Shown here piece after piece: positions 1 to 7,809 of a stretch of 24,107 nucleotides of DNA. Where the stretch lies: NCBI GenBank assembly GCA_023336765.1, contig JAMBLL010000136.1, positions 1 to 24,107 of the forward strand, in the 5' to 3' direction. This stretch comes from Actinomycetes bacterium. Its GTDB lineage: Bacteria > Actinomycetota > Acidimicrobiia > Spongiisociales > UBA5794. Position 1 is the stretch's first letter. Every line of letters begins with the position of its first letter. The notes below the pieces were generated by a model. It searched no databases and was not told where the DNA came from. It was given only the letters and a program-made list of their open reading frames with translations. Made by a program: the position numbers and the translations under genes.

Positions 1-4
1 GACG

Positions 5-442
5 ATGACTGATCGTTCCGGCGGCTCAACGAAGACCCGCAAGGCACACCGCGCAGCGGGATCCCGCAAGGTGGTGGCAGCACTCAGCGCTGCCACCACG
101 GCCGGACTCATGTTCGCCATGGCAACAGCCCAGCCTGCCTGGACAACCGAGGACACCATCGAGACATTGCCAGACGTTCCCGACCCGGTTTTCGCCGCAC
201 CTGCGTCGCGGTCCCGGATCCTCCTCCCTGTCCCCCCAGCAGGTGACGGGTCTCTGGTCACCCCGATAGTTGCGCCAGCGACTCCTCAACCCGTGCAACT
301 CGAAGTTGTCTCTGCACCCGCCCGTGTCGTGACGAAGACCGTCGTTGTGCGGCGTGGTGGCGGATCAGCCTCCACGAGCAGCGCAGCAGCCCCGGCAGCA
401 ACCGCTGAATCAACCACAACCAAGAGCAGTGGAAGCCGCTAG
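5..442 (+). CDS. secreted or membrane-anchored low-complexity protein, unknown function
   Basis: I do not recognise a family for this 145-residue product. The basic N-terminus (about residues 1-22) is followed by a hydrophobic Ala-rich segment (about 24-43), which looks like a signal peptide or single membrane anchor. The rest is Pro/Val/Ala-rich, ending in a Ser/Thr/Ala low-complexity tail, so it is probably extracytoplasmic and partly disordered. The frame is still open to the first base of the window, so the true start may lie upstream; ATG at 5 is used because it is the first start codon available. Its stop lies 10 bases before the likely apbE start, so it is probably in one operon with apbE and the heme membrane gene. 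I see no FMN-binding domain and no clear flavinylation motif, so it is not an obvious ApbE substrate. Confidence 0.6.
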   Translation: MTDRSGGSTKTRKAHRAAGSRKVVAALSAATTAGLMFAMATAQPAWTTEDTIETLPDVPDPVFAAPASRSRILLPVPPAGDGSLVTPIVAPATPQPVQLEVVSAPARVVTKTVVVRRGGGSASTSSAAAPAATAESTTTKSSGSR

Positions 443-452
443 CCCCCTGAAC

Positions 453-1349
453 GTGACCGATCGCTTCCGGGCGATGGGGAGCGACGTGGTCGTCGTGATC
501 GATGGTCCGGAGCGGTTGTCGGGCCAGGCCCAAACGAGACTCGACCAACTCGAACAGGCCTGGAGTCGCTTCATCGATGACAGTGATATCTCCATACTCA
601 ACCGCACCGGCACCTGGCAACGGGTCAGCTCTGACACCATCACGCTGTTCGAACGAGCCGTCACCGCATGGGAAGTGACGTCCGGCGCGTTCGACCCCAC
701 CGTGCTCCCCTCTCTCGTGGCGAGCGGGTACAGCGAAAGCCGCAGCGAACAGTCGGGGCGAACAGTCCTTGCCTCCCCACCCTCTTGCCGTCCCGCACCG
801 GGCATGGCCCAGATCGAGATCGACTCTGCTCACAACCGGATCCATCTTCCCGAGGTCGTGAGCTTCGACCCTGGCGGCATCGGAAAGGGCCTGGCAGCCG
901 ATATCGTGGCTGAGAGCCTCGTCGAGTCCGGCGCATGCGCCGCGATGGTCGCTGTTGGAGGTGACGTCCGAATCGCCGGTGAAGCCCCCGGGAACTGGGC
1001 CGTGGAGGTCGAGAGTCCTTTCAACCCCAACGAAACTATCGCAACGCTCCGCCTGCTCACTGGTGCTGTGTGCACTTCGTCTGTGCGAGCAAAGACATGG
1101 GTGCACGATGGTGAAACGGTACACCACATCATCGACCCGTCCACAGGATTCTCCACTTCTTCGTCGATCGTCTCGACGACTGTCATCGCTGCCGATGGGT
1201 GGCTGGCTGAAGCGCTGTGCAAGGCTGCGATCGTGACGGAACCTCTCGACGCGATCGCCTTCTGTCAATCCCGAGGCGTCGAGGCGATCATCGTCGACAT
1301 CGAAGGTGTTGTGTGGACAACCGATAAGATCGCGAAATTCGCGGCATGA
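453..1349 (+). CDS. apbE: ApbE-family FAD:protein FMN transferase
   Basis: ApbE enzymes cleave FAD and attach FMN covalently to a threonine or serine of a partner flavoprotein, using Mg2+. Family landmarks are present in order: RFRAMGSD at the start, the WSRFIDDSDISILN helix, FDPT, the glycine-rich DPGGIGKGLAAD, VAVGGDVRI, and HHIIDPSTG, which matches the Mg/FAD-binding H-x-I-D-P-x-T-G block. The start is uncertain: GTG 453 places the conserved core at residue 1, GTG 429 is in frame and overlaps the previous gene, and a TTG at 345 gives an implausible Gln/Pro-rich leader. None has a good ribosome binding site. There is no signal peptide, so the enzyme appears cytoplasmic, unlike many lipoprotein ApbEs. 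It overlaps the next gene by ATGA. The flavoprotein substrate is not evident in the window. Confidence 0.9.
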   Translation: MTDRFRAMGSDVVVVIDGPERLSGQAQTRLDQLEQAWSRFIDDSDISILNRTGTWQRVSSDTITLFERAVTAWEVTSGAFDPTVLPSLVASGYSESRSEQSGRTVLASPPSCRPAPGMAQIEIDSAHNRIHLPEVVSFDPGGIGKGLAADIVAESLVESGACAAMVAVGGDVRIAGEAPGNWAVEVESPFNPNETIATLRLLTGAVCTSSVRAKTWVHDGETVHHIIDPSTGFSTSSSIVSTTVIAADGWLAEALCKAAIVTEPLDAIAFCQSRGVEAIIVDIEGVVWTTDKIAKFAA

Positions 1350-1939
1350 TCATCACAACCGTCTGGTGGTACCTCTCACGTTCGACCGGACTCGTCGCCG
1401 GCGTCCTCATCGTTGCAGCGTTTATCTGGGGGATGCTGCTATCGACGCAACTCGTCAAGTCGGTCAAGAAACCAGCTTGGTTACTGGACCTCCACCGTTG
1501 GCTGGCCACGCTGGCAGTCGTGTTCGTCGTCCTCCATGTTGTCGGCCTCCTTGCGGATTCCTATGTCGAGTTCAGCATCGCCGATATCCTGGTGCCGTTC
1601 GCCTCCGAGTGGAAACCGGCCGCAGTCGCATGGGGCGTGGTCGGGCTCTACCTGCTCGTGATCGTCCAGCTGTCGTCGTGGCAGACCATCCGGTCACGCC
1701 TTTCACGACGGGTCTGGCATGGTATCCACCTGGTCAGCTTCCCCCTCGTGTGGGTCGTCATCATGCACGCGGGAGCCGCGGGAACCGATGTGAACAACCG
1801 CTACTACACCCTTGGCGTGCTCAGCCTTGTCATCCTCACGGTTTTCGTCGTCCTCTATCGAATACTTGCGGGCACTGGACGCAAGAACAGAAACGATCGG
1901 CGTGACAAGCGCGTTTCAGCGGAGCGCAGTACTGACTGA
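1346..1939 (+). CDS. ferric-reductase-like transmembrane heme b protein
   Basis: A 197-residue integral membrane protein with five predicted helices (about residues 6-32, 53-71, 92-110, 124-142 and 155-175). Histidines at 50, 64, 125, 128 and 141 lie at or within helices 2 and 4, as in the ferric reductase-like transmembrane domain (also seen in MsrQ and NADPH-oxidase-type proteins), where paired histidines ligate b-type heme. No FAD or NAD domain is attached, so it would need a separate electron donor. The start overlaps the apbE stop (ATGA), suggesting translational coupling. Pairing with ApbE suggests a small membrane electron-transfer module passing electrons to or from a covalently flavinylated protein; this role is inferred. 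Confidence 0.8.
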   Translation: MIITTVWWYLSRSTGLVAGVLIVAAFIWGMLLSTQLVKSVKKPAWLLDLHRWLATLAVVFVVLHVVGLLADSYVEFSIADILVPFASEWKPAAVAWGVVGLYLLVIVQLSSWQTIRSRLSRRVWHGIHLVSFPLVWVVIMHAGAAGTDVNNRYYTLGVLSLVILTVFVVLYRILAGTGRKNRNDRRDKRVSAERSTD

Positions 1940-1947
1940 TCGGTCGT

Positions 1948-1976
1948 TTGTGTCGCTCTCGTCAAGGTGCGACAAT
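1948..1976 (+). promoter_or_regulatory. possible sigma70-type promoter for the PDZ protease gene
   Basis: TTGTGT (1948-1953), a 17-base spacer and GACAAT (1971-1976) fit a weak -35/-10 pair just after the preceding operon ends. Transcription would begin near 1983, ahead of the GGAGG ribosome binding site at 1992-1996. This rests on consensus matching only. Confidence 0.3.
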
Positions 1977-2004
1977 GGCACCAGCAATTACGGAGGCACA
2001 GACT

Positions 2005-3621
2005 ATGGCACTCGACCGCAGAAGGTCGATGTTCGCGCTGGTCATGGTGATTTCACTGGTGGCAGCAGCATGCTCAGGTGACTCATCCACCACAGACACG
2101 GCCACTCGAGACACGACCGTTCTCGACACAACGACAACCACGAACCAGGCCGCCGCGGATGTTGCTGTATCCACCACGCTCGAGACCGATGACAACGCTG
2201 CCGTCTCTGGACTCAAGAACGTGCGGGGAGCGGTGGTGCGTATCGTGTCTGAAGGAAGTTTCGTCGATCCTGCCGAAGGGGCCGTTGTCAATGAAGCGGG
2301 ATCGGGAACAGGCTTCCTGATCAGCGACGACGGCCTTGCGGTCACCAATAATCACGTTGTCACGGGTGCTGCTCTTCTGCAGATCTACGTTGAAGGCGAG
2401 GACAAGCCACGCAACGCAAGGATTCTCGGCGTCTCCGAGTGTTCCGACCTTGCGGTTATCGATATCGACGGTGCCGAATTCGCGTACCTCGAGTGGTTCG
2501 ACGGTGACCTGTCTGTCGGCACAGACATCTTCGTCGCCGGATATCCGCTTGGGGACCCTGAGTACACCCTGACGGAGGGAATCATCTCAAAGGAGAGCGC
2601 CGATGGCGAGTCCACATGGTCTTCAGTTGACTCCGTCCTTGAGATCACGGCCAAGATCCTCCCAGGGAACTCGGGAGGTCCTCTGGTGACCGACACCGGC
2701 CAGGTGGCAGGTGTCAACTACGCCTACTGGGAAGAGCGCGACATCAGCTATTCCATAAGCAGGGATGAAGCACTCGACGTCATCGACGAACTCATCGCTG
2801 GCAACAATGTCGACTCTATCGGCGTCAACGGCGAAGCTTTCGTCGGCGAGGACGGATCGGGTATCTGGGTTGCAGCGGTTGAGTCCGGCTCTCCCGCAGC
2901 GAACCTCGGGATCAAGGGCGGCGACATCATCACCAAGATGGAGGGTCTCGTGCTTGCTACCGATGGGACGATGGCCGACTACTGCGACATCATTCGCACC
3001 CAGGGTGATGACCAGCCGATGTCAATCGAGGTTCTGCGCTACGACACACAAGAGGTTCTCACGGGAACGCTCAATGGTGACAAAGAACTCGAAGTCGCGT
3101 TCTCGTTTGCCGAGGAACTCGGTGGTGAGATAGCGGGCGAAGCAACCGACTCGTACGAGTACACCACCGTGACCGATGACGACGGAGTACTCGTCATGCA
3201 GGTCCCCACGGTGTGGACCGACATCAACGGCGCCCAGTGGGAGGAGGAGTCGCGCGTCATCGGCAACTCGATCGCTGCAGCACCGGATCTGGACGACTTC
3301 TACGAGACCTGGGACACGCCCGGTGTGTTCTTCGGAGCCTCTGAGGTGCTGTGGCAGGAGACCGCGTACGGAGATCTCCTCGATGAGAACGACTTCTCAG
3401 ATCTCTGCGCCTATGACGACCGATATGACTACGAGGACGCTGTGTATCTCGGTGAATACGACGTGTGGACGGACTGTGGCGGTACGGACACGGCGCTGGT
3501 CGTCCTCGAGGCGTACCCTGCTGGTGCAGAGTTCGTTGTCCTTGTGCAGGTTCAGGTTGTCACGGACGCTGACCTCGAGGCGCTCGATACGATCCTTGCC
3601 ACGTTCGACGCCACAGGCTGA
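2005..3621 (+). CDS. trypsin-like serine protease lipoprotein with PDZ domain (HtrA/DegP-like)
   Basis: Start ATG 2005 is chosen over an in-frame TTG at 1948 because GGAGG sits 8 bases upstream and a lipoprotein signal peptide begins there, ending in LVAAAC with lipid-attachment Cys23. A Ser/Thr-rich linker follows. The protease domain (about residues 65-265) has the full triad: His117 in TNNHVV, Asp148 in SDLAVIDI and Ser223 in GNSGGPL. A PDZ-like domain covers about 273-355. The final 165 residues form a very acidic domain rich in Asp, Glu and aromatic residues, with cysteines in DLCAYDD and WTDCGG that could form a disulfide. The protein is expected on the outer face of the membrane, probably in protein quality control or regulated cleavage. 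The C-terminal domain is not a standard second PDZ and I cannot name it. Confidence 0.88.
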   Translation: MALDRRRSMFALVMVISLVAAACSGDSSTTDTATRDTTVLDTTTTTNQAAADVAVSTTLETDDNAAVSGLKNVRGAVVRIVSEGSFVDPAEGAVVNEAGSGTGFLISDDGLAVTNNHVVTGAALLQIYVEGEDKPRNARILGVSECSDLAVIDIDGAEFAYLEWFDGDLSVGTDIFVAGYPLGDPEYTLTEGIISKESADGESTWSSVDSVLEITAKILPGNSGGPLVTDTGQVAGVNYAYWEERDISYSISRDEALDVIDELIAGNNVDSIGVNGEAFVGEDGSGIWVAAVESGSPAANLGIKGGDIITKMEGLVLATDGTMADYCDIIRTQGDDQPMSIEVLRYDTQEVLTGTLNGDKELEVAFSFAEELGGEIAGEATDSYEYTTVTDDDGVLVMQVPTVWTDINGAQWEEESRVIGNSIAAAPDLDDFYETWDTPGVFFGASEVLWQETAYGDLLDENDFSDLCAYDDRYDYEDAVYLGEYDVWTDCGGTDTALVVLEAYPAGAEFVVLVQVQVVTDADLEALDTILATFDATG

Positions 3622-3634
3622 TCACGACGGACGG

Positions 3635-4270
3635 TCAATCGCCGGACAAGAGTGACCTCACCTCATCGTCCGTGGTCTGGGTGAAGTCGTCGTACCACAG
3701 GCCCACTGCCTGGAAGGGCGTTGGAGTCGACAGGGCGATGAACGCGTCGACGAATCCTTCGAACTCTGAAGGAGCAGACAACGGCGCAACCGGCACCGCT
3801 ACGAGCAACGAACGGGGTCCGTACGCCTTGATCGCCTCGATCGCCGCATGCATCGATGCGCCCGTTGCGATGCCGTCATCAACGAGGATGACATCTCTGG
3901 ATGCAAGGTCGAGTGGCGGCCTGTCGCCCCGGTACAGCACCTCTCGACGTTCAAGTTCGCGCAGTTCGCGCTCGGCCACAGTATCGATGGCCTCCTGGGT
4001 GATACCGAGACGAGTGACGGCATCCTCATTGATCACGATGACTCCCCCAGATGCGATCGCTCCCATCGCGTACTCGGAATGTCCTGGAAGACCAAGCTTG
4101 CGAACGATGAACACGTCGAGAGGAATACCCAGTCGTTGCGCAACCCTATCCGCAACAGGGACACCCCCGCGAGGTAGACCAAGCACGATTCCATCATCGA
4201 TGCCGCTACGTGCGTCCAGTACGTCGGCAAGAAGTTCTCCAGCGTGGACTCTGTCACGGAACCGCTCCAT
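3635..4270 (-). CDS. phosphoribosyltransferase family protein
   Basis: A type I phosphoribosyltransferase: the PRPP-binding signature VDDGIATGAS lies at about residues 130-139, and an N-terminal GLPRGGVPVA motif is typical of the stand-alone PRTase family often annotated only as phosphoribosyltransferase. I chose the ATG at 4270 because MERFRDRVHAG is where homologues usually begin; an ATG at 4288 adding six residues is also possible and neither has a strong ribosome binding site. Length (about 211 residues) is normal. The acceptor base is unknown; purine salvage would fit the neighbourhood but nothing in the sequence fixes it. It converges on the protease gene (13-base gap) and diverges from the amidohydrolase gene with only a few tens of bases between. 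Confidence 0.85.
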   Translation of the reverse strand: MERFRDRVHAGELLADVLDARSGIDDGIVLGLPRGGVPVADRVAQRLGIPLDVFIVRKLGLPGHSEYAMGAIASGGVIVINEDAVTRLGITQEAIDTVAERELRELERREVLYRGDRPPLDLASRDVILVDDGIATGASMHAAIEAIKAYGPRSLLVAVPVAPLSAPSEFEGFVDAFIALSTPTPFQAVGLWYDDFTQTTDDEVRSLLSGD

Positions 4271-4293
4271 ATGATCATCGTACCCCATTCGAC

Positions 4294-4299
4294 TAGATT
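4294..4299 (+). promoter_or_regulatory. possible -10 element for a leaderless amidohydrolase transcript
   Basis: TAGATT matches the -10 consensus at four of six positions and ends six bases before the ATG at 4306. The ATG has no ribosome binding site, which would fit leaderless transcription as is common in actinobacteria. No convincing -35 is visible. Confidence 0.25.
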
Positions 4300-4305
4300 G
4301 GGCTC

Positions 4306-5670
4306 ATGAGCACTCTTCTTGTCAAGAACGCAGCGGTCCTGGTCACGATGGATGGAACTCGTCGCGAGATCCACAACGGCGCCATGTTTATCGTCGACGG
4401 CTTCATTGAACAGGTCGGGCCATCTGTCAACCTCCCCCACACAGCCGACAGGGTCCTGGACCTGAAGGGGCACGTTGTCCTCCCCGGCCTTGTCAATACC
4501 CATCACCACTTCTACCAGACGCTAACTCGCGCTGTGCCTGGCACCCAGGATGCAGGCCTCTTCGAATGGTTGACCACCCTGTACCCGATCTGGGAGCGCA
4601 TGACCGCAGAACACATCAGGGTCTCCACGAAGGTCGCTCTCGCCGAACTCGCGCTGAGCGGATGTACAACAGCATTCGACCATCTCTACCTCTTCCCGAA
4701 CGATTCCCGCCTTGATGACGAGATCGAAGCTGCCCGCGACGTCGGCCTCCGACTCCATGCCTCACGGGGCTCCATGAGCCTCGGCAAGAGTCAGGGAGGG
4801 TTGCCTCCGGATTCCGTCGTCGAGACCGAAGATGAGATTCTCTCAGATACCCAACGAGTGATCGAAGCCTATGACGACCCCGGCCGGGGTTCGATGATCA
4901 GGGTCGTGGTCGCACCGTGCTCCCCGTTCTCTGTGACGGACGACCTGATGCGGGAGTCAGCAGATCTCGCCCGCGCAACGGGGACCAGACTGCACACCCA
5001 TCTAGCCGAAACGATGGACGAGGACGCTTTCTGCCTCGAGACATCAGGCATGAGGCCTGTCGAACTCGCTGAGTCCCTCGGATGGGAGGGCAACGACGTG
5101 TGGTTCGCACACGGTGTCTTTATCAACGATGCTGAGATCGCCCGCATGACCGAAGCGGGAACCGGTGTTGCGCACAACCCGTCGTCGAACATGCGCCTGG
5201 CTTCCGGGATCGCCCCGGTGCGTAAGTACCTCGAAGCAGGTGTGCCCGTAGGCCTCGGCGTTGACGGATCTGCGAGCAACGACGGGAGCAACCTGCTCGC
5301 AGAAGCACGCCAGGCGATGCTCCTCGCTCGACTCGATGCCGCACCGAACCAGTCCGGTGGCGAACTGATGACGGTGCGGACCGCCCTCGAAATCGCCACA
5401 CTCGGAGGAGCGGCGGTCCTCGGCAGAGACGACATCGGGTCTCTCGAACCCGGTATGGCAGCGGACTTCATCGCCCTCGACATGTCGAAGCTCGAGTATG
5501 CGGGAGCCCATGGCGACATGGTCGCTGCAACACTCCTCGCTGCACCCACAACCGTTAGCCACAACTACGTGGCTGGCATCGCCGTGGTGTCGGACGGCCA
5601 CCTGGTCAACCTTGAGATGGAACCCATCATCGAACGCCACAACACGCTTGCAGCCGAGTTACTCGCGTGA
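4306..5670 (+). CDS. amidohydrolase, 8-oxoguanine deaminase / AtzB-like
   Basis: A 454-residue member of the amidohydrolase superfamily (TIM-barrel deaminases). Metal and catalytic positions are all visible: the HxH pair His66/His68 in NTHHHF, His230/His232 in LHTHLAE, His269 in FAHGVF, and Asp320 in GLGVDGSASND. The GVDGSASND block and overall layout resemble the group containing 8-oxoguanine deaminase and hydroxyatrazine ethylaminohydrolase (AtzB), rather than guanine deaminase or SsnA. The expected reaction is hydrolytic deamination of an oxidised purine (8-oxoguanine to urate), which fits the nearby purine-type importer and molybdenum hydroxylase, but this substrate call is by family resemblance. 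It is cytoplasmic and probably monocistronic, ending in a strong hairpin. Other cytosine-, guanine- or triazine-type substrates are possible. Confidence 0.85.
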   Translation: MSTLLVKNAAVLVTMDGTRREIHNGAMFIVDGFIEQVGPSVNLPHTADRVLDLKGHVVLPGLVNTHHHFYQTLTRAVPGTQDAGLFEWLTTLYPIWERMTAEHIRVSTKVALAELALSGCTTAFDHLYLFPNDSRLDDEIEAARDVGLRLHASRGSMSLGKSQGGLPPDSVVETEDEILSDTQRVIEAYDDPGRGSMIRVVVAPCSPFSVTDDLMRESADLARATGTRLHTHLAETMDEDAFCLETSGMRPVELAESLGWEGNDVWFAHGVFINDAEIARMTEAGTGVAHNPSSNMRLASGIAPVRKYLEAGVPVGLGVDGSASNDGSNLLAEARQAMLLARLDAAPNQSGGELMTVRTALEIATLGGAAVLGRDDIGSLEPGMAADFIALDMSKLEYAGAHGDMVAATLLAAPTTVSHNYVAGIAVVSDGHLVNLEMEPIIERHNTLAAELLA

Positions 5671-5700
5671 AGGAGGGTGGCCTTGCGGCCACCCTCCTTC
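5669..5700. terminator. perfect 14-bp stem-loop terminator between convergent genes
   Basis: GAAGGAGGGTGGCC (5669-5682), loop TTGC, and its exact complement (5687-5700). It begins at the amidohydrolase stop codon and lies 19 bases beyond the stop of the converging LVIVD gene. There is no clean T-run on either side, so it may act bidirectionally or as an mRNA 3' end stabiliser. Confidence 0.8.
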
Positions 5701-5719
5701 GTGTCGGTTGTCTGTGCTG

Positions 5720-7675
5720 TTACTTACCTGAGCCCGACCCCTGTTCCTTCAGGGTATAGAGACCACCGTTACGGTCTGATCCGTAGATGAACGGCGAGTT
5801 CGGCTCCTTGTAGATACCCCAGAAGTCGTTCGGCTCACCATCGTTCGTGGAAGCATCCACGAATCGAGCCGTCTCGACAGGGTTCCACGGGTCACTGATG
5901 TCGAGCACCAGGATCCCGTCCGTGTACCACGAGATGTAGGCCTTGACCTTGTTCCCCGTGGTTTCCACCTGGACGTTGTGTGCCGAATACGTACCAGCCG
6001 GATCACAGATCGGGTTCACCGGATCGGCGCTGCACACGGTGTTGAACGTGCTGGCCAGAGCCGGTTCCGTCGGATCCGAATAGTCCCAGATCCTGAATCC
6101 GCTCCAACCGTTGGGTACAACGGCCGCGGTTACGTCCTCGCCACCGTCGCCGATCACGAGATCTCCCGCGGTCGCGACACCAGCGATCGACAAGCCGGTC
6201 GAATGCCCGACGAATACGCCGGGGAGACCCACATCGGTTCCACCCATGGTGACGAGCGCGTCACCGCGGGCAGCGTCGTTGAACATGACGATCCCGTCAT
6301 ATCCTGCCGCCTGCGCATTATCGATCTTACTCGTGAAGGAACACGCTCCTCGTTGGATCAGAGCGATGCCGGCGCCCGGCGGAACCGGATCGTCGAATCC
6401 TGGATTCCCTGGGTCGCATGCGTAACCGACATACGTTGTCGGGCCAGACATGGCTTCCCCCGGCAACGATGTGATCGGCACCGTGATAGCACCCTCAGAT
6501 GCGCCATACTCACCGGCGGCCGGACCGGTGTCAATGGTGAATGTCGTCGCGAACGGGGCGAAGTCCTCTTCGCCCTCGATGACGATCGTTCCATCCTCAC
6601 TCGGCCATACAGCGTGGCTGTTGACCTCGCCGTCCTCACTTGTGATGTCGAGAGCCACCGAGACCTGGACCGGGTTCGTAACATCTGAGATGTCCAACAG
6701 GATCAGTCCCGCATCCCAGTTGGCAAGATACGCCTCCGTCCCGTCTTCACTGATCGTGATGTCGTGGAGGAAGCGGTTCTGCGAGGAACCGAATCCGCTG
6801 AACAAGTAGGCGTCAACATCGAGGATCTTTCCGAAGTCCGTCAGCGTTGCGTAGTCCTCACCGGGCCACGGCGATGGAAAGTCGCTCATGGAGTTCGACT
6901 CCGCTCCCCAGAAGCCCACCAGAGCGGGACTCGTCGGATCGGTGATGTCGAAGATCTGGAAGTTCCCGAACTCTGACTCCACAACTGCACCAACGTAGTC
7001 ATTGCCGCCCTGGGTGAACAGGAACAGGTTGTGCACACCGAAATCGGTGAATCCCAGATCCTCACGCAGGAGAACATTGACATCGTCCGTCTGCACGCTG
7101 GCAAGGGCGACCGGGTTGGCCGGATCGTCGACGTTGTAGATCTCGAAGCCGCCAGGGCCGCCTCCGCAGGATTCGTTCGAGTGCACGAGGACGTCGCCCG
7201 AATTCATCGAAGCAGCCTTGACATCGTTCGCCCTGCTACCGGCCGGTGACTCGATGATCCCAACGAAGTCCGTCTTGTTCTTGTTCGACACGTCCCAGAC
7301 CCATACGCCAGCCCCGGGTTCGCCGCCACAGGGGCTACTGAAGGTACCCGTGTAGGCATATCCGCCAAGCGCCCACACGTCGGTCGTGGATCCGGCGTCG
7401 TTACGAATGCCACGACCACGTAGATCGAGGTTCTTCGTTATCTTCGCAGATGGTCCACTGCTGATGATGCCACTTGTGGCAGCATCGTGGCTCATCAACG
7501 CGGCACTTGAGCCGCTATCGCGTCGTTGCAACTGGTTCTCGGACGAAACCTCATTCGGATCGTCGGTTACCGGGTCGTCCGGCCCCGCTGATGCGGCCGG
7601 CGCCATCGTTGCAATCATCACCATGACCGCCGCGATGATCAACCATCGCGACCGTCTCTTGTTCCTCGTCCTCAT
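5720..7675 (-). CDS. secreted LVIVD-repeat beta-propeller-like protein with PA domain insert
   Basis: A 651-residue exported protein. The signal peptide has basic residues 1-10, a hydrophobic core of about 12-24 and a probable cut after Ala30 (AASA). At least five repeats of the LVIVD type follow, for example GFEIYNVDDPANPVALASV, NFQIFDITDPTSPALVGFW, GLILLDISDVTNPVQVSV and GILVLDISDPWNPVETARF, each with the hydrophobic-D-x-S/T-D-P-x-x-P core, suggesting a beta-propeller. Between the repeats at about residues 415-520 is a protease-associated (PA) domain, recognised by GIALIQRGACSF and IDNAQAAGYDGIVMFND. No catalytic protease residues were seen. ATG at 7675 has AAAGGGG a few bases upstream. It lies after the ABC importer genes on the same strand with a 134-base gap, so it may be read separately. 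Function is unknown; surface binding or adhesion is a guess. Confidence 0.75.
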   Translation of the reverse strand: MRTRNKRRSRWLIIAAVMVMIATMAPAASAGPDDPVTDDPNEVSSENQLQRRDSGSSAALMSHDAATSGIISSGPSAKITKNLDLRGRGIRNDAGSTTDVWALGGYAYTGTFSSPCGGEPGAGVWVWDVSNKNKTDFVGIIESPAGSRANDVKAASMNSGDVLVHSNESCGGGPGGFEIYNVDDPANPVALASVQTDDVNVLLREDLGFTDFGVHNLFLFTQGGNDYVGAVVESEFGNFQIFDITDPTSPALVGFWGAESNSMSDFPSPWPGEDYATLTDFGKILDVDAYLFSGFGSSQNRFLHDITISEDGTEAYLANWDAGLILLDISDVTNPVQVSVALDITSEDGEVNSHAVWPSEDGTIVIEGEEDFAPFATTFTIDTGPAAGEYGASEGAITVPITSLPGEAMSGPTTYVGYACDPGNPGFDDPVPPGAGIALIQRGACSFTSKIDNAQAAGYDGIVMFNDAARGDALVTMGGTDVGLPGVFVGHSTGLSIAGVATAGDLVIGDGGEDVTAAVVPNGWSGFRIWDYSDPTEPALASTFNTVCSADPVNPICDPAGTYSAHNVQVETTGNKVKAYISWYTDGILVLDISDPWNPVETARFVDASTNDGEPNDFWGIYKEPNSPFIYGSDRNGGLYTLKEQGSGSGK

Positions 7676-7809
7676 GTCCGCCCCTTTCGGCTGTGTTCAC
7701 AGGGCGCACTGCCTTCTCAACAGCGACCCCCGCTCCGTATGACCCTGCACCATTGGACATCGAGGCGAAAGTGCATTTTCTCCACCCAAACGGACAACGG
7801 AAAACGCGC

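Noticed and set aside
258..1268. 336-codon minus-strand open frame
   Set aside because: It is antisense to apbE, whose conserved motifs are clear on the plus strand.
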